Positions 19,812 through 29,888 of a DNA stretch of 64,000 nucleotides are shown piece after piece. The position numbers were made by a program, and so were the translations under genes. The stretch is from Conchocele bisecta (lineage: Eukaryota > Mollusca > Bivalvia > Lucinida > Thyasiridae): NCBI GenBank assembly GCA_029237695.1, contig CM055277.1, forward strand, positions 40,458,242 to 40,522,241, in the 5' to 3' direction. Below the pieces are notes generated by a model. It saw only the letters and a list, made by a program, of their open reading frames with translations, had not been told where the DNA came from and made no database searches. Every line of letters starts with the position of its first letter. The stretch's first letter is position 1.

Positions 19812-21074
19812 TCCGACCACCACGAGAGCGACGACGAGCCCTAATTTCTCCTCCTCATGAACTGTGACACTATTTCCGAAGGAACTTGCTGGTGTACTTA
19901 GCGCTGGTGCTTCAATTCCTATTGTGTCAACATGCTCGTGTTCAACAGTGTTGAGGGTGGAACTTGCAGTGACACTAGTTCCTAAGGAACTTGCTGGGGT
20001 GCTTTGCACTGGGGTGGGTGCTTGCGGTTTTATGAAATCGTTTCCATGCGCGGTGCGCTTGATGATATCCGCGTTCACGTTCCCGTTGTGGCCGATTTTT
20101 TGCTTGACGGTGGCGATTACGATCTGATTATTGTAACCGTCAACCGGGTCGTCTCGTAGTATCATATTGCTCGGTGCCATATAAAGACCTATTCCAAATA
20201 CATAGTCTACTGGGGTGCTGGTCTTCTGCAAAACGCCTTTATACCGCTGAATCGCAGACGGGAGATCCACCGGAGATGATATGGAGTCCTCGACATTTGC
20301 CAAGAACTGTTTTTGTGCGTCAAACGCCTTCCCGTCTCCTATTATATAACTGAGCGCTTGCGCTTGTGCGCCGAGGACGGCCAGACGTATGTGTGCGAAT
20401 GGAGTCGTTGAGGCGGGTAACCCCACCCTGCGTAAACCCCAGACCTTTATCTAACATAAATGTGCCCCAAGCGTCCTGAACCTCATCGGTCTGCTGTATG
20501 TAATCGACGTGAGCTCGTTTAGGAGATAACCAATTGCATGATGAGATGCCGCAGTGCCGACCTCCAGACACTTCCGGCCCGAAGGTCATCGTCGCGGGAT
20601 CAAAATTCCCGGCGTTCCGATTGACGATGTGGTCGCCGGAATGATCGTGTCTAAAATCAGTCTGCGTCCAATTCCCGGACTGGCCCCGAATGAGAACGTC
20701 CCCGAGTCCTGTGCTGTTAGGAAATGCTCTCTGTCTCCAATCCGAATCTTTTGAAACGTTAAATTCGTTACACAGTCTTTCGAACGCCCTACGGTCGTAT
20801 GTGTTGGAAATGGGATTCCAGGCGTCGTCTTGAGGTAGTGGAGTACCTAGTTCCTTTAAAAGTCTTCTAATGGTAAATACACATGAAAGTTGTAGACACT
20901 TCGGAGCATGACATTCTTGGATGTCAGATGGTCTTGATGTGAAACTCCACATCCGGCTGTTGCGCACCATACAGTGAAATTTTGCTGATTCTGCCAAAAC
21001 TGCATCGGTGTTGCTTTCCACCCGTTCACAACCTCTATGGTAGTAGTCTTGGGCAGCCTATATTGTTCAAACAT
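19791..21074 (-). pseudogene. Tail-anchored viral structural protein, two frameshifts
   Basis: Starts at 21074 (MFEQYRLPKTTTIEVVNGWK) with QNFTVWCATAGCGVS. The frame changes near 20870 and again near 20410, giving three consecutive open pieces in the same direction. The last piece has YVFGIGLYMAPSNM and a repetitive Ser/Thr/Pro/Ala region with SSLGTSVTAS- and SSFGNSVTV-like repeats. It ends in a single C-terminal transmembrane helix (GLVVALVVVGLFVLWF). A C-terminal anchor suggests a virion membrane or assembly protein. I recognise it only as another Maverick-associated gene. Not functional as it stands. Confidence 0.6.
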
Positions 21075-21231
21075 GTTAGGAAAATTGGTGGCAAAGGCAC
21101 TCCGATCTAACTGTTATAGTTGGGTGTAAAAGGAGATTAACAACGTCTTTTTGTGTGTATTTACCACCAACTTTGTATTTTGCATTAGAGTTAAAGCTAA
21201 ATGCTTTTGGTATCCATTGAAATATATTATT

Positions 21232-21916
21232 ATGTTTGCTACTATCACTAATGTTCAAAAAGAGAGTTGTGAACTTCAAAAGTCAATCGACAACTGCTGC
21301 GGAAAACGCAGGGTAGGTCTTAGATCAATCACCTTCACGGTTGGGTGGCAGAATGTGGGAAAGAGTGAAGGTTTTACTATGTGAAGGATGAACAACAAGT
21401 AGGTGTAAAGCTGCCTCACGGACTGTGGGGAATAAGACAGCTCAAAGATTGTGTCACCTCAGAGCTTGACGGTATAATCAACCTCACAGTATCGAAGGCT
21501 ACCGGGCTCAGAACAATGACCATCGGCCCTGATAGTAAGGTAGTGGTCTCCCCGGGGTTGGGTATTCAACTCGGTTTTAGAGAGACATACTCCGCAAATA
21601 AAGGAGTGTTTACCCCGGGTGAGTACGTCGGTGATAACCCGGTGGACTTCATCTTCACGAAAACTCTCAGGTGCACTTGGATCGGGTGAACACATCGTAT
21701 AACGTGGTAGACGGATCCCCCAGCACATTACTGAAAACCGTGCAAGCCAGCGACTGTTTCTTTGGGGAGACGGTGACCTTAGACTTCCCACACCCCGAGA
21801 TGAAAGTTTTGGAAACGGGGCACATCCACGAATTTACGGTCTCTATTCTCGATGATCAAGCGAAAAAGTTGAATAACTATTACCCGATTTCGGTCGTTAT
21901 CGAAATTTCCAATTGA
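21232..21916 (+). pseudogene. Penton-like (single jelly-roll) minor capsid protein, frameshifted
   Basis: Start taken at the ATG at 21232 (MFATITNVQKE). Three open pieces follow in order with breaks near 21383 (a TGA) and 21665 (frame change), covering about 225 codons. It is beta-rich: RRVGLRSITFTVGWQNVGKS, VKLPHGLWGIRQL, GLRTMTIGPDSKVVVSPGLG, HIHEFTVSILDDQAKKLNNY. Length, beta content and position beside the fibre gene fit the vertex (penton) protein of Mavericks. Assignment is by context and general resemblance, not by a profile. Confidence 0.6.
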
Positions 21917-21960
21917 GTATAGGTACCCCAATTTTATAATTAATTTAAATAAAATTAATT
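21917..21960 (+). promoter_or_regulatory. A/T-rich motif before the fibre-like gene
   Basis: ATAATTAATTTAAATAAAATTAATT ends directly at the ATG at 21961. It resembles the shared 18-bp motif with the central AAG lost. Confidence 0.45.
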
Positions 21961-23372
21961 ATGAGTATATACGGACCAGGTAGTTCTTCCAATTCCAATC
22001 GGGATTGGGTGATAGATTCAAAGAATTTGGAACCGGCAGAAGGGGGATTCGTCCCGACAGAGAGCGACTTTTTACCTACCGGAAAAACCAAGGCCCTGAT
22101 CAATAACACTATATCGAAGGCCACAAACGGGATTCACAGGAGTATAGCAGATGTTAGAGTAGAAGTGCTAACGGCGACTGCACAAGTTGGGGAAGAGGCC
22201 CGGGCGAAAATTGAGGGAGTCCGAACGGGTATTGAGAAAGACCAGGCGACCCTTACGGAGGCTTATAGGTTGTTGCGCTCAGAGGACTCTCTGAACAGAG
22301 AAGCATCACTTACTGAACTAGGCGAAAAAATAACAGAATTTCGAAAAGAGGCCCGATTGGGGATTGAGGGAGTCCGAACGGGTATTGAGAAAGCCCGAGA
22401 AAACAACCAGACGGCCCTTACGGAGGCTTATAAGGTGTTGCGCACAGAGTACTCCCTCAACAGAGAAGCATCACTTACTGAACTAGGCGAAAAAATAACA
22501 GAATTTCGAAAAGAGGCCCGGTTGGGGATTGAGGGAGTCCGAACGGGTATTGAGAAAGACCAGACGGCCCTTACGGAGGCTTATAAGGTGTTGCGCTCAG
22601 AGGACTCTGCAGCACTTACTGAACTAGACGAAAACATAACAGAATTTCGAAAAGAGGCCCGGTTGGGGGTTGAGAAAGCCCGAGAAGATCACCAGGCGGT
22701 CCTTATAGAGGCTTATAGGGTGTTGCGCTCAGAGGACTCTGCAGCACTTACTGAACTAGGTGAAACAATAACAGAATTTCGGGAGGATGCCCGGTTGGGT
22801 ATTGAGGGAGTCCGAACGGGTATTGAGAAAGCCAGAGAAGACCACCAGACGGCCCTTACGGAGGCGTATGGGGTGTTGCGCTCAGAGGACTCTGTAGCAC
22901 TTACTGAACTAAATGAAAAAATAACCGAAGTTTCCGATAAACTGAAACGTGTTCGTAGAGCCGCGAACAAAGTACTTGAGGAGACCTCTGAAAAGATTCG
23001 TGCTGAGGCCCATACCTCTATTGGGGGGCTTGCCGGATTGGTGAAAACATTGAAAACGCAAAAAAACGTGTCATCACAGTATGGGCTGAGAAGCGGGGCC
23101 CCTTGAATGAGGGGCTCTATGAATATTCGTTCGGTGCCAACGCGACCAATAAATATGGGGGGTACGCCATGACAGCTCCAGGTACACTTCTCCGAATGGC
23201 GGTCTGCTCGGTTAATGCTAATGGTAAACCTGTGGGCGCGGTCATCGTAAATCTTATAGTGGATGGGGAAGAACGGGCAATTGGAGTCAATAAACTCGCT
23301 GGAGATAGTTCAGCGGTGGTTTTGTTCGCCGGTGACGATCCAATTAGACTTTCAGAAGGTAATAATCGCTGA
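21961..23372 (+). pseudogene. Fibre-like protein: anchor, coiled-coil repeat shaft, head
   Basis: The start at 21961 gives an N-terminal tail (MSIYGPGSSSNSNRDWVIDS). Five tandem units of 44-55 residues follow (about residues 80-330), each with IEGVRTGIEKAR, LTEAYxVLRSEDS and TELGEKITEFRKEARLG, strongly helical and heptad-like. After a TGA at 23104 the next frame (-1 relation, within GGGGCCCCTTG) carries a compact beta-type domain, 23103-23372 (ANATNKYGGYAMTAPGTLLR). Together this looks like a trimeric attachment fibre: tail, shaft, knob. A one-base indel separates shaft and knob. The call is structural inference; no known fibre family was recognised. Confidence 0.55.
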
Positions 23373-23531
23373 CCCCGCGAGTTCTTCAACTATTGTTACA
23401 TTGTTAATTGAACTTGATTTGTAAAAATTAACATGAATGAATGACCGCTTCCAATTGTCAATACCAATCCATCAACACTGTATCCAATTCACGAAAGAAG
23501 TTTAGATTTTAGGTTGGATAATATCGTCGCT
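23373..23531. other. Short intergenic stretch
   Basis: No gene; the frame before 23532 lacks an ATG. Confidence 0.4.
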
Positions 23532-24083
23532 ATGCAGGATATTTTAGTTAGAGAATGTACAAATAGAAAAAGAAACGCTAACAAATATAAGCGCGCGGCG
23601 AACATAGCTGAAGCATCTAGTACGGTTCTGGAAAGTTTATCTGTAATGAGTGGTGCGGGGGCTGCTGCAACACTATCTACAATTGTAACGGTTCCACTTG
23701 CTGGGGTTTTGAGTGGAATTACCGTTTTATCTTGAATACTTTGTATGGTAATTAGGGCGGCGGGTGGAAAACTCGAGACAAAAAGTAGAAAACATGATAG
23801 AATATCCGTTCTCGCCAGGTCTAAGAAAAATAGCATCGACGTTATAGTGTCCAAAGCGTTGGCCGATAATGAAGTATCAAATTTAGAGTTTGAATCCGTG
23901 GTGGAAGAAATGGGGAGATATGAAGAATTAAAAAATGATATTAGAATCAAAGCGCGAGCCACCATGCCCAAGATTGAGTGTACTGATTGGGATAAATTTA
24001 GATTTAAACTTGGAAATAAAGTCGGAGGAAATGTTACAGCACCACCATCCCGAAATTGTGATATTTCATTAAATAATTTTTAG
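23532..24083 (+). pseudogene. Maverick-associated membrane/coiled-coil protein, frameshifted
   Basis: From ATG 23532 (MQDILVRECTNRKRNANKYK) the frame reaches a hydrophobic stretch (GAAATLSTIVTVPLAGVLSG) and a TGA at 23735. Coding resumes at ~23745 with RKHDRISVLARSKKNSIDVI and VVEEMGRYEELKNDIRIKAR to 24083. Basic N terminus, one or two membrane segments and a helical tail are the recurrent layout of a small gene found with Mavericks in invertebrates; its function is unknown. It is the last plus-strand gene before the right arm. Confidence 0.65.
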
Positions 24084-24130
24084 AAAATAATTAATTTTAT
24101 AATTTTCTTAAAATTATAAAATTAATTATA
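24084..24130. promoter_or_regulatory. Long A/T palindrome containing shared motif copy 4
   Basis: AATTAATTTTATAATTTTCT and its inverse meet at 24091-24128 in a near-perfect palindrome that includes a 17/18 match to TTAATTTTAAGAAAATTA. It follows the last plus-strand gene, so it might end transcription or mark the end of the gene block. Confidence 0.5.
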
Positions 24131-24877
24131 TTGGTGCAGTAAACAATTTATTAATAATAATAAACAATTTAAAAAAAAAAAAAAAAAAAATTTAAAAAAA
24201 AAAAAAAAAAAAAGTTTTAGGTCCCACCGAGGCCCGAACCCGCGCCAACAAAACCCTTCTGGGCCCACCCCACTAAGCCTTCGTTTTAAATCTCTTCTCT
24301 TCTCTTTTTTAGGCTTAGCGAGGTGTGTTACACTCACATCTCCTCCACCCCATCATTGGACCGATAACGCGGACCCCTCCTCATCGTTACCTCCATCCGC
24401 TATAATGTGTAGAGCGGCCAGAGTGAATTACATGTGGCGAAACCTGTCTCCGTGTTGAGACTACTGCTGGCGTCCCAACAATGTATATATGTGTTTATTT
24501 CTCATATATAAACCTAACTTTGTTGGTGGAAATAATTTTTTTTTTAAATAGTTTAAAATGTTTATTATTTATTAATAATGATTAATATGTTTTCTATATA
24601 ATAGGGGGTGTTCAGCTTTAAATTATTAATTAATATAATAACGAACCATCCCGGAAATTCGTGAACTATATAACCCTCACTAAGTGTTTATAAACTGTGT
24701 ACACACCACCTGTGTAAATCGATAGCCCGTTTACATAACATCGATAAGGAGAAATGCACTCGGATATAAATAACCGTGTGTGTACCGTCTGTTTACCTCG
24801 GCTATAAATACACACATGTTCATAACCCGTGTAATTGTAACATTGTCGTCTGCTTGGTGTTGTGATTACAACATAAA
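24131..24877. other. Right-arm noncoding stretch
   Basis: Two long A runs (24172-24190, 24194-24212), then a GC-rich piece whose minus strand has weak tRNA-like boxes (GGCTTAGTGGGG and GGTTCGGGCC), then AT-rich sequence with repeated TGTGTACAC/GTGTAAATCGATA words. No gene was supported. Confidence 0.4.
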
Positions 24878-25315
24878 TTAATTAGTAGTGTTTCTTCTGT
24901 TCAATAATAATTTTTCAATATCTTTAAAAGCGATATCGTAGAAATGTACATTCGTAAACGAATCGTTGGGTTTTAACAATTTTATATAATACACCTTAGT
25001 TTTATATCCGATACGCGTTATCCTTCTTAATGTTTGTATTTGCCTCTTGTATAGTTCACATAATTGTCGGTATAATATTGTAAATGCAACATTTTTATCG
25101 GAGCGTAATAAATTACGCTGATATTTCATGTATTCTATATTGTCTAGTGTTTTCAATTTATAGAATTTATATATAGGACTATAACCCCCGTAAGTTTCGT
25201 AAACTTCTTCAACACAGGCATTATAAGATTTCAATTCACATTGTATTTTATTATCCATTTTGTTATAATTCCAATATAATTTTTTTATTATAATTGGTAG
25301 TGTTTTTCTGTTCAA
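24878..25315 (-). CDS. Unrecognised viral right-arm protein (145 aa)
   Basis: Intact frame from ATG 25315, or from the internal Met at 25258 (MDNKIQCELKSYNACVEEVY). It is Lys/Tyr/Asn-rich, helical in prediction by eye, with basic middle QIQTLRRITRIGYKTKVYYI. It has no signal or membrane segment and I recognise no family. It is placed outside the core virus genes but inside the TTAA boundary, mirroring the zinc-finger gene at the left end. Very AT-rich like the polymerase region. Survival of 145 codons in such AT-rich DNA supports a real gene. Confidence 0.5.
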   Translation of the reverse strand: MNRKTLPIIIKKLYWNYNKMDNKIQCELKSYNACVEEVYETYGGYSPIYKFYKLKTLDNIEYMKYQRNLLRSDKNVAFTILYRQLCELYKRQIQTLRRITRIGYKTKVYYIKLLKPNDSFTNVHFYDIAFKDIEKLLLNRRNTTN

Positions 25316-25591
25316 TTGGTGTCACTGACATTTAACTTATGTATTTATGACACCAATATAATTAGACTATAATACTACTTTTTATCGTTCAATACCACCA
25401 ACAACTTTTGGTTGGAGGTGGTATCATTTTGACTCCTTCTATTCAAAATTATTTTCTCCAAAATTCATAAATTTGCTGTCAGATATAATTTCCTCGTTAA
25501 ACAATTTTTGGATTTTTCGGGATTGGTGGGGGTAGTATAGAGAGTTGGAAATTATACCACCGTAGGTGGTATCATTTTGACTCCCTCTATA
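25316..25591. other. Right-arm spacer with repeated GGTGGTATCATTTTGACTCC
   Basis: GGTGGTATCATTTTGACTCC occurs at 25417-25436 and 25566-25585. AATTGGTGTCA and TGACACCAAT at 25313-25357 form an inverted pair. No gene. Confidence 0.5.
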
Positions 25592-25738
25592 CTACTCCAC
25601 GTATAACTCTGTCCATTTGGTGATCTGGTCGCCAATATTAACCACTCTCTCTCTCTGTACTGCCTGTCCCTCAGACATTTCGCCTTTTTTTTTGGCCGAC
25701 GCCGTTTCATACAATTTCCGTCCTGGACGTTTCGACAT
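25592..25738 (-). CDS. Short basic ORF (48 aa), perhaps a transposase-like N terminus
   Basis: ATG at 25738 gives MSKRPGRKLYETASAKKKGE and ends RVVNIGDQITKWTELYVE at a TAG. The RVVNIGDQ...W pattern reminds me of N-terminal segments of zinc-finger/transposase-like genes common in molluscs, but no further domain follows. It may be a first exon or a remnant. It begins inside the terminal ~300 bp of the element. Confidence 0.3.
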   Translation of the reverse strand: MSKRPGRKLYETASAKKKGEMSEGQAVQRERVVNIGDQITKWTELYVE

Positions 25739-25850
25739 GTTGATATTCTTGTTTAAATATTGGGAAGCCTACTGGCGCGCGTAGTATACTGCGCATGCGC
25801 ACCGCAAGCCGTGATGTGAAAGTCGTCGTCCCCGCACATTATCAAAATAG

Positions 25851-25876
25851 ACTGTTAACGCCGCGCGTCGCTAACA
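25851..25876. repeat. Imperfect palindrome near the right end
   Basis: CTGTTAACGCCGCGCG followed by TCGCTAACAG pairs with itself apart from a few bases; a candidate hairpin in the terminal region. Confidence 0.4.
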
Positions 25877-25983
25877 GTAAATTGATAATTAATAAATGAT
25901 TATATTTGTAGCGTAATCTTTAGAATTGGTGGAATAGTGACATAATTATACATTTATATAATTCCTATAAAGAACATTTTGTG

Positions 25984-26005
25984 CCTACTGCGTGGGCATG
26001 TACCT
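25984..26005 (-). repeat. Right terminal inverted repeat
   Basis: Complement begins AGGTACATGCCCACGCAGTAGG, matching 443-464 with two mismatches. Confidence 0.75.
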
Positions 26006-26009
26006 TTAA
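26006..26009. repeat. Right TTAA target-site duplication
   Basis: TTAA followed by GCTGCATT, which continues the paralogue at 43927-43938. Confidence 0.85.
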
Positions 26010-26380
26010 GCTGCATTCCTCGTTTTTTGCGAAGAATCTATTTCCGTGTCAACTGACACGGAAATCTATTCTTCGCAAAACGACATAATTATGTGCCGAA
26101 CTCCCGGGACCACCAAATGCAGCTCGTGAAGACGCATTTGGTGCGCCATATTTCATCAAAATCCGTTGCCTATTAAGGAAAATATCAAATAATTCTTACT
26201 TTCGACTGGGCGCGCTTTCAACACTTTCAGCCATTGTTGTTGTTGTTGTAACCACGTGAGCATGCACCTTGCAATATGGTTCGTGTATGAGCCATTGTCA
26301 TGTGCCCGGATGTTCATGCTCAGAATCGTGTACGTCACATGTGGCTGTGACTGGAGAAAATGAACTTAGGGGATTTGTGT
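26010..26380 (+). repeat. Segmental duplication copy 1, second fragment
   Basis: Matches 43931-44300. It contains a 56-bp near-perfect palindrome (26025-26080, TTTTGCGAAGAAT arms), the right half of the interrupted MITE (to 26270) and the start of another MITE (GTGGCTGTGACTGGAGAAA at 26341). The match breaks near 26380. No gene. Confidence 0.85.
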
Positions 26381-27109
26381 AGACCCTTACCGAAATTGAA
26401 AGCACAAACATATATGGGACATATATGGGACATACATGTCCCATATATGTCCCATACAACTGTCATTAAAATGGAGTATGGGAGTTATAGTTATATGGGA
26501 GATGTTGGAAAGTTATATGTGTAAAACATACAAGTAATTCTGTTATATGGGAGTTATATGGGAGATGTAGGGCAGATGTTGGGGAATTGTCTTTCCAAAA
26601 GTTCAGACATATAAGTGAGAACTTAGCCATTTCATCAGTAAACTGGGAAAATTTCTCGAGTCCGAAAAGACTAAGTCCAACCAGTATGTTTTTTAACAAT
26701 ATAATCAAATGAAAAAATACATTGTTCATTAAGTTAGAGCAAAATGGGTATCAAAATGTTTGGTTTGAGATAAGCTATTCAAATTTGTTATTTACATAGA
26801 AGTAAAATTAAAAAATATTTTACAAAATATATATTTCTTTAATATGAAATTTGCTAAAATGATTGATTATTGGTGTGTAATGGCTTATCAACAGCTACGG
26901 TCATTTAAGGCCGGGCCAACGGGTTGGACTATCCCGTATTGAACCTGTCCAAAATGAAAGAAATTCCGAAAATCAGAGTTCAATATTTACATAAACTGTA
27001 TATTCAGCCTTGAAATTAGAATATCCTGACCTGGTGCCAGGTCCATGCCACACCAGAATCAAAATGCGCATTTGCACTAGTCATTGTGAAATATAAAAAA
27101 ACCACTTAA

Positions 27110-28060
27110 TGAAAATATATATCCTACAAAAATGTGAATAAATCACGTTATTGTTCTGAATCCATGCGGACATGAAGTAGATTTCACAAGTCGACTTTTC
27201 CAATTAAATGCTTGTTTTGGCAAATGATAAACCGAACATTCTGATCTTTGCAGCAAATATGATATACATCTACCATGTCCATCTTGTGGTGTAATCTTTT
27301 AATATATCACGAGTGTCGCTCAGGCATGGGTAACATTTAAACATTTCGCACCATGAGATGGACTTCTACAACATGCATGGGTACATTAATAGTACAGTAT
27401 CAGACTTTGTTCCTTTTCACTGATACACTGACATTGTTGGACTTCGTTCTGTGTCACTGGTAAATTAATAGTAAAGTGTTGGACTTCTTTACTGGTACGC
27501 CGATAGTACATTGATGGACTTTGTGCATTATGACGGGTACCTTGTACATTAATAGCACAGTGTTGGACTTTGATCATTTTCTATGGTCCACTGATAGTAA
27601 ATGGTTATATTTGTTCATTTTCACAAGTACTACAAGGCTTTATTATTTTACTTGGTCTCTTTTGACCATTAGCCTAATCATGTAAACTAGCTGAAGATAT
27701 AATATGATGGGAGAAACTTTTTGATGTAAAAAAATAGCATGTATTATAGAGTGTTACAGTGACATTCCGAAGGTCAAGGTCATGCCAATGGGGGTGGGAG
27801 TGTGTTGCACACATTCAGGTGGAGCATGTACCCAAATATTGAAGCAATTCTTCAAGTAATATTGAAGATATTACATGATGGAGTAATTAACTATTACAAA
27901 CTTATCACAATTACATGTTTTCCTATACACATGTATAGTATAACTCTCGTAAACTCAAATTTTCGCTAAGTCATAGTATTTCCTCAGTCCCTTGAATTGT
28001 GAGTAAACAAGTGTAGATTGTATTTGTAATCAAAGCATTTTGATGATTTCTCATAATTAT
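27110..28060. other. No gene seen
   Basis: AT-rich. Loosely repeated ACATTGATGGACTTTGT/GTACATTAATAGTACAGTGTTGGACTT words at 27380-27600 form a diverged tandem repeat. Confidence 0.5.
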
Positions 28061-28068
28061 GTGGCTGT

Positions 28069-28282
28069 GACTGGAGAAATGAGGCTTCTGGCACTTCTGG
28101 CTGGTGTAGCTCCTCATCCAATAGCACACTCCTGTAGTCTGATAACAATGTACATTGCTTGTTAGAAGCATGACGGGTGTTTCATTGATGGAATGGCGAA
28201 CAGTGCAGATTCTGATGAGACTTTGATCTGGATATACACTGGTCAGAAAACCCATAAACCCCACTTCTTCAGTCACATCCAC
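28069..28282 (+). mobile_element. MITE of the GTGGCTGTGACTGGAGAAA family
   Basis: Starts GTGGCTGTGACTGGAGAAATG and ends with the inverse, CTTCAGTCACATCCAC. Interior words ATTGATGGAATGGCGAACAGT are shared with copies at 44254-44495 and 45847-46088. Confidence 0.8.
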
Positions 28283-29290
28283 TTATGAAACACTTGTACA
28301 GATGAACTGATTCCACAGCTAACAGTATTTGAACTCTCAAATAACCTTCCATATTGCATCACAGTTTTTTTCCTGGATAATATATTATTTACAGAACACA
28401 TTTTAATATTCAATATAAGTTCTGTAAACCACAGGTGTTTGAACAGATGGTCATTATTTTGGTGTCATATTGATAGTTGGGTGGATTTTGTTGGTTTGGG
28501 GCAATTTACAAATAGTTTTGTGCAACTACTATAATTCTCAAACATTACATATGATAGAACTCGCCAATTAGATTGTTGTCATCTGCTTATTTTTTTTAAA
28601 ATTTTTCTAAATATAAAATCATGTTTCAGCAGAAGCACAGTAGAATCTGCTCAGTTTTAGACAATTTTAATGTGCTGCCAAAACATGATTTTAAACAAGC
28701 ATAATTAACATACAATACACACTTGCAGACTGGCCAAAAGACTGACATACAGGCTGACAGACATATGGACGAGTATGCATGCACATATGGGTTGCGTCTG
28801 TAGAGAGATGGAGGCCAAATATAAGTGCCTGAATTACAGACACACAACAACAACAACAACAACAACAACCGCTCTTTTCAAAACAAAGGATCAATTATTT
28901 TGATTGAAAAAGTAATTTCTTATGTAAATTATAATCAAAGCAACAGTAAGATATTTCATAAACACATAAACTAAACTGCTAGAAATGATTGAGACTGATT
29001 GTTGTCGTTTAAATCAAATAAGGTAAGGATTTCCAAATAATTATGAAAAAATTAACCAATAACCGACTGGATCCATTAAACAACTGTGATATTGGATTTC
29101 CAATATTGAAGTTAATACATGTTAGTTATGAGCATGATGAGTACATAGCTCTTAATTACATTTCATTACACTGCATATTGCATACGAGTTATGACTGAGT
29201 GGTCTTTCCAAATGTGTGTTCGCAGCATTCTTTGTTTACTTTCTACTTTGTGGGGAGTGTCCGAAGAAGTTTGATAATACACAACTGTCA

Positions 29291-29390
29291 CAGAGAAATA
29301 CAAATGTATATAGTGATCTAGGCTGGTGAGGATCATAATTCAGAGAAATACAAATGTATATAGTGATCTAGGCTGGTGACGATCATAATT
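29291..29390. repeat. 50-bp tandem duplication
   Basis: Two adjacent 50-bp units differ at one position. Confidence 0.9.
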
Positions 29391-29746
29391 CAGCAATAGT
29401 ATATATGTAATGAGAATGGGAGATAGGTGCTGTAAGATTACCTTACAAGGTACAACAGGGGCCTGGGGGTAAATTACCAATTTTGATTGAAGGGAAATCT
29501 TTTGTTACTGGTCAAGGATAATCCGTGGTCAGTGAGCTATTTTAGTACTTGTGGGTAGTTCGCAAGTGAGTTTAAATCTTGTAGAACAGTGTGTGTTGGA
29601 TGTTTGTGAGAGATGGTTGTGTGAATAGGCATATCTGGCAGCTTGGTCAGAGAGAGAGGGAGAAATACATAAAATCTCAACGATCCAGAGGGCATTTGAG
29701 TAGTTAGAGCGGGATCCATAGATGTAGTCGATAGAAGAGTCGGGAA

Positions 29747-29888
29747 GGTGGCGGATATTAGAGATAGCGGTCTACGATGCACGCAGATGCATCGCCTATC
29801 TACAGTTGGATATTAGAGGTGGCGGATATTAGAGATAGCGGTCTACGATGCACGCAGATGCATCGCCTATCTACAGTTGGATATATTT
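29747..29888. repeat. 71-bp tandem duplication
   Basis: GGTGGCGGATATTAGAGATA begins both units, at 29747 and 29818. Confidence 0.85.

Larger units (their letters stand above)
443..26005. mobile_element. Endogenous Maverick/adintovirus-like dsDNA virus, decayed, 25.6 kb
   Basis: The boundaries come from comparing 1-442 plus 26006 onward with the uninterrupted paralogue at 43475-44290. The extra 25,563 bp is flanked by TTAA duplications and by inverted AGGTACATGCCCACG ends. Inside are family B polymerase, retrovirus-like integrase, double-jelly-roll-type major capsid and FtsK/HerA-type ATPase genes, the hallmark set of Maverick/Polinton and adintovirus genomes. Later insertions are a host repeat block (1080-2500) and an ISL2EU transposon (12533-19353). 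The gene set is known for the family; the short TIR and TTAA duplication are unusual, since Polintons normally have longer TIRs and 6-bp duplications. The outer unit could instead be a TTAA transposon that carries the virus. Confidence 0.85.

Noticed and set aside
24225..24340. Possible tRNA gene on the minus strand
   Set aside because: Weak A- and B-box-like words are present, but the acceptor and T stems do not pair; at most a tRNA-derived repeat.
443..26005. A viral maturation protease (adenain-like) was looked for
   Set aside because: No frame with a convincing His...Asp/Glu...Gln...Cys cysteine-protease layout was seen; it may be lost or beyond recognition by eye.
28626..28894. Leu/Cys-rich frames
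   Set aside because: Translation of the CAA/GTT microsatellite.
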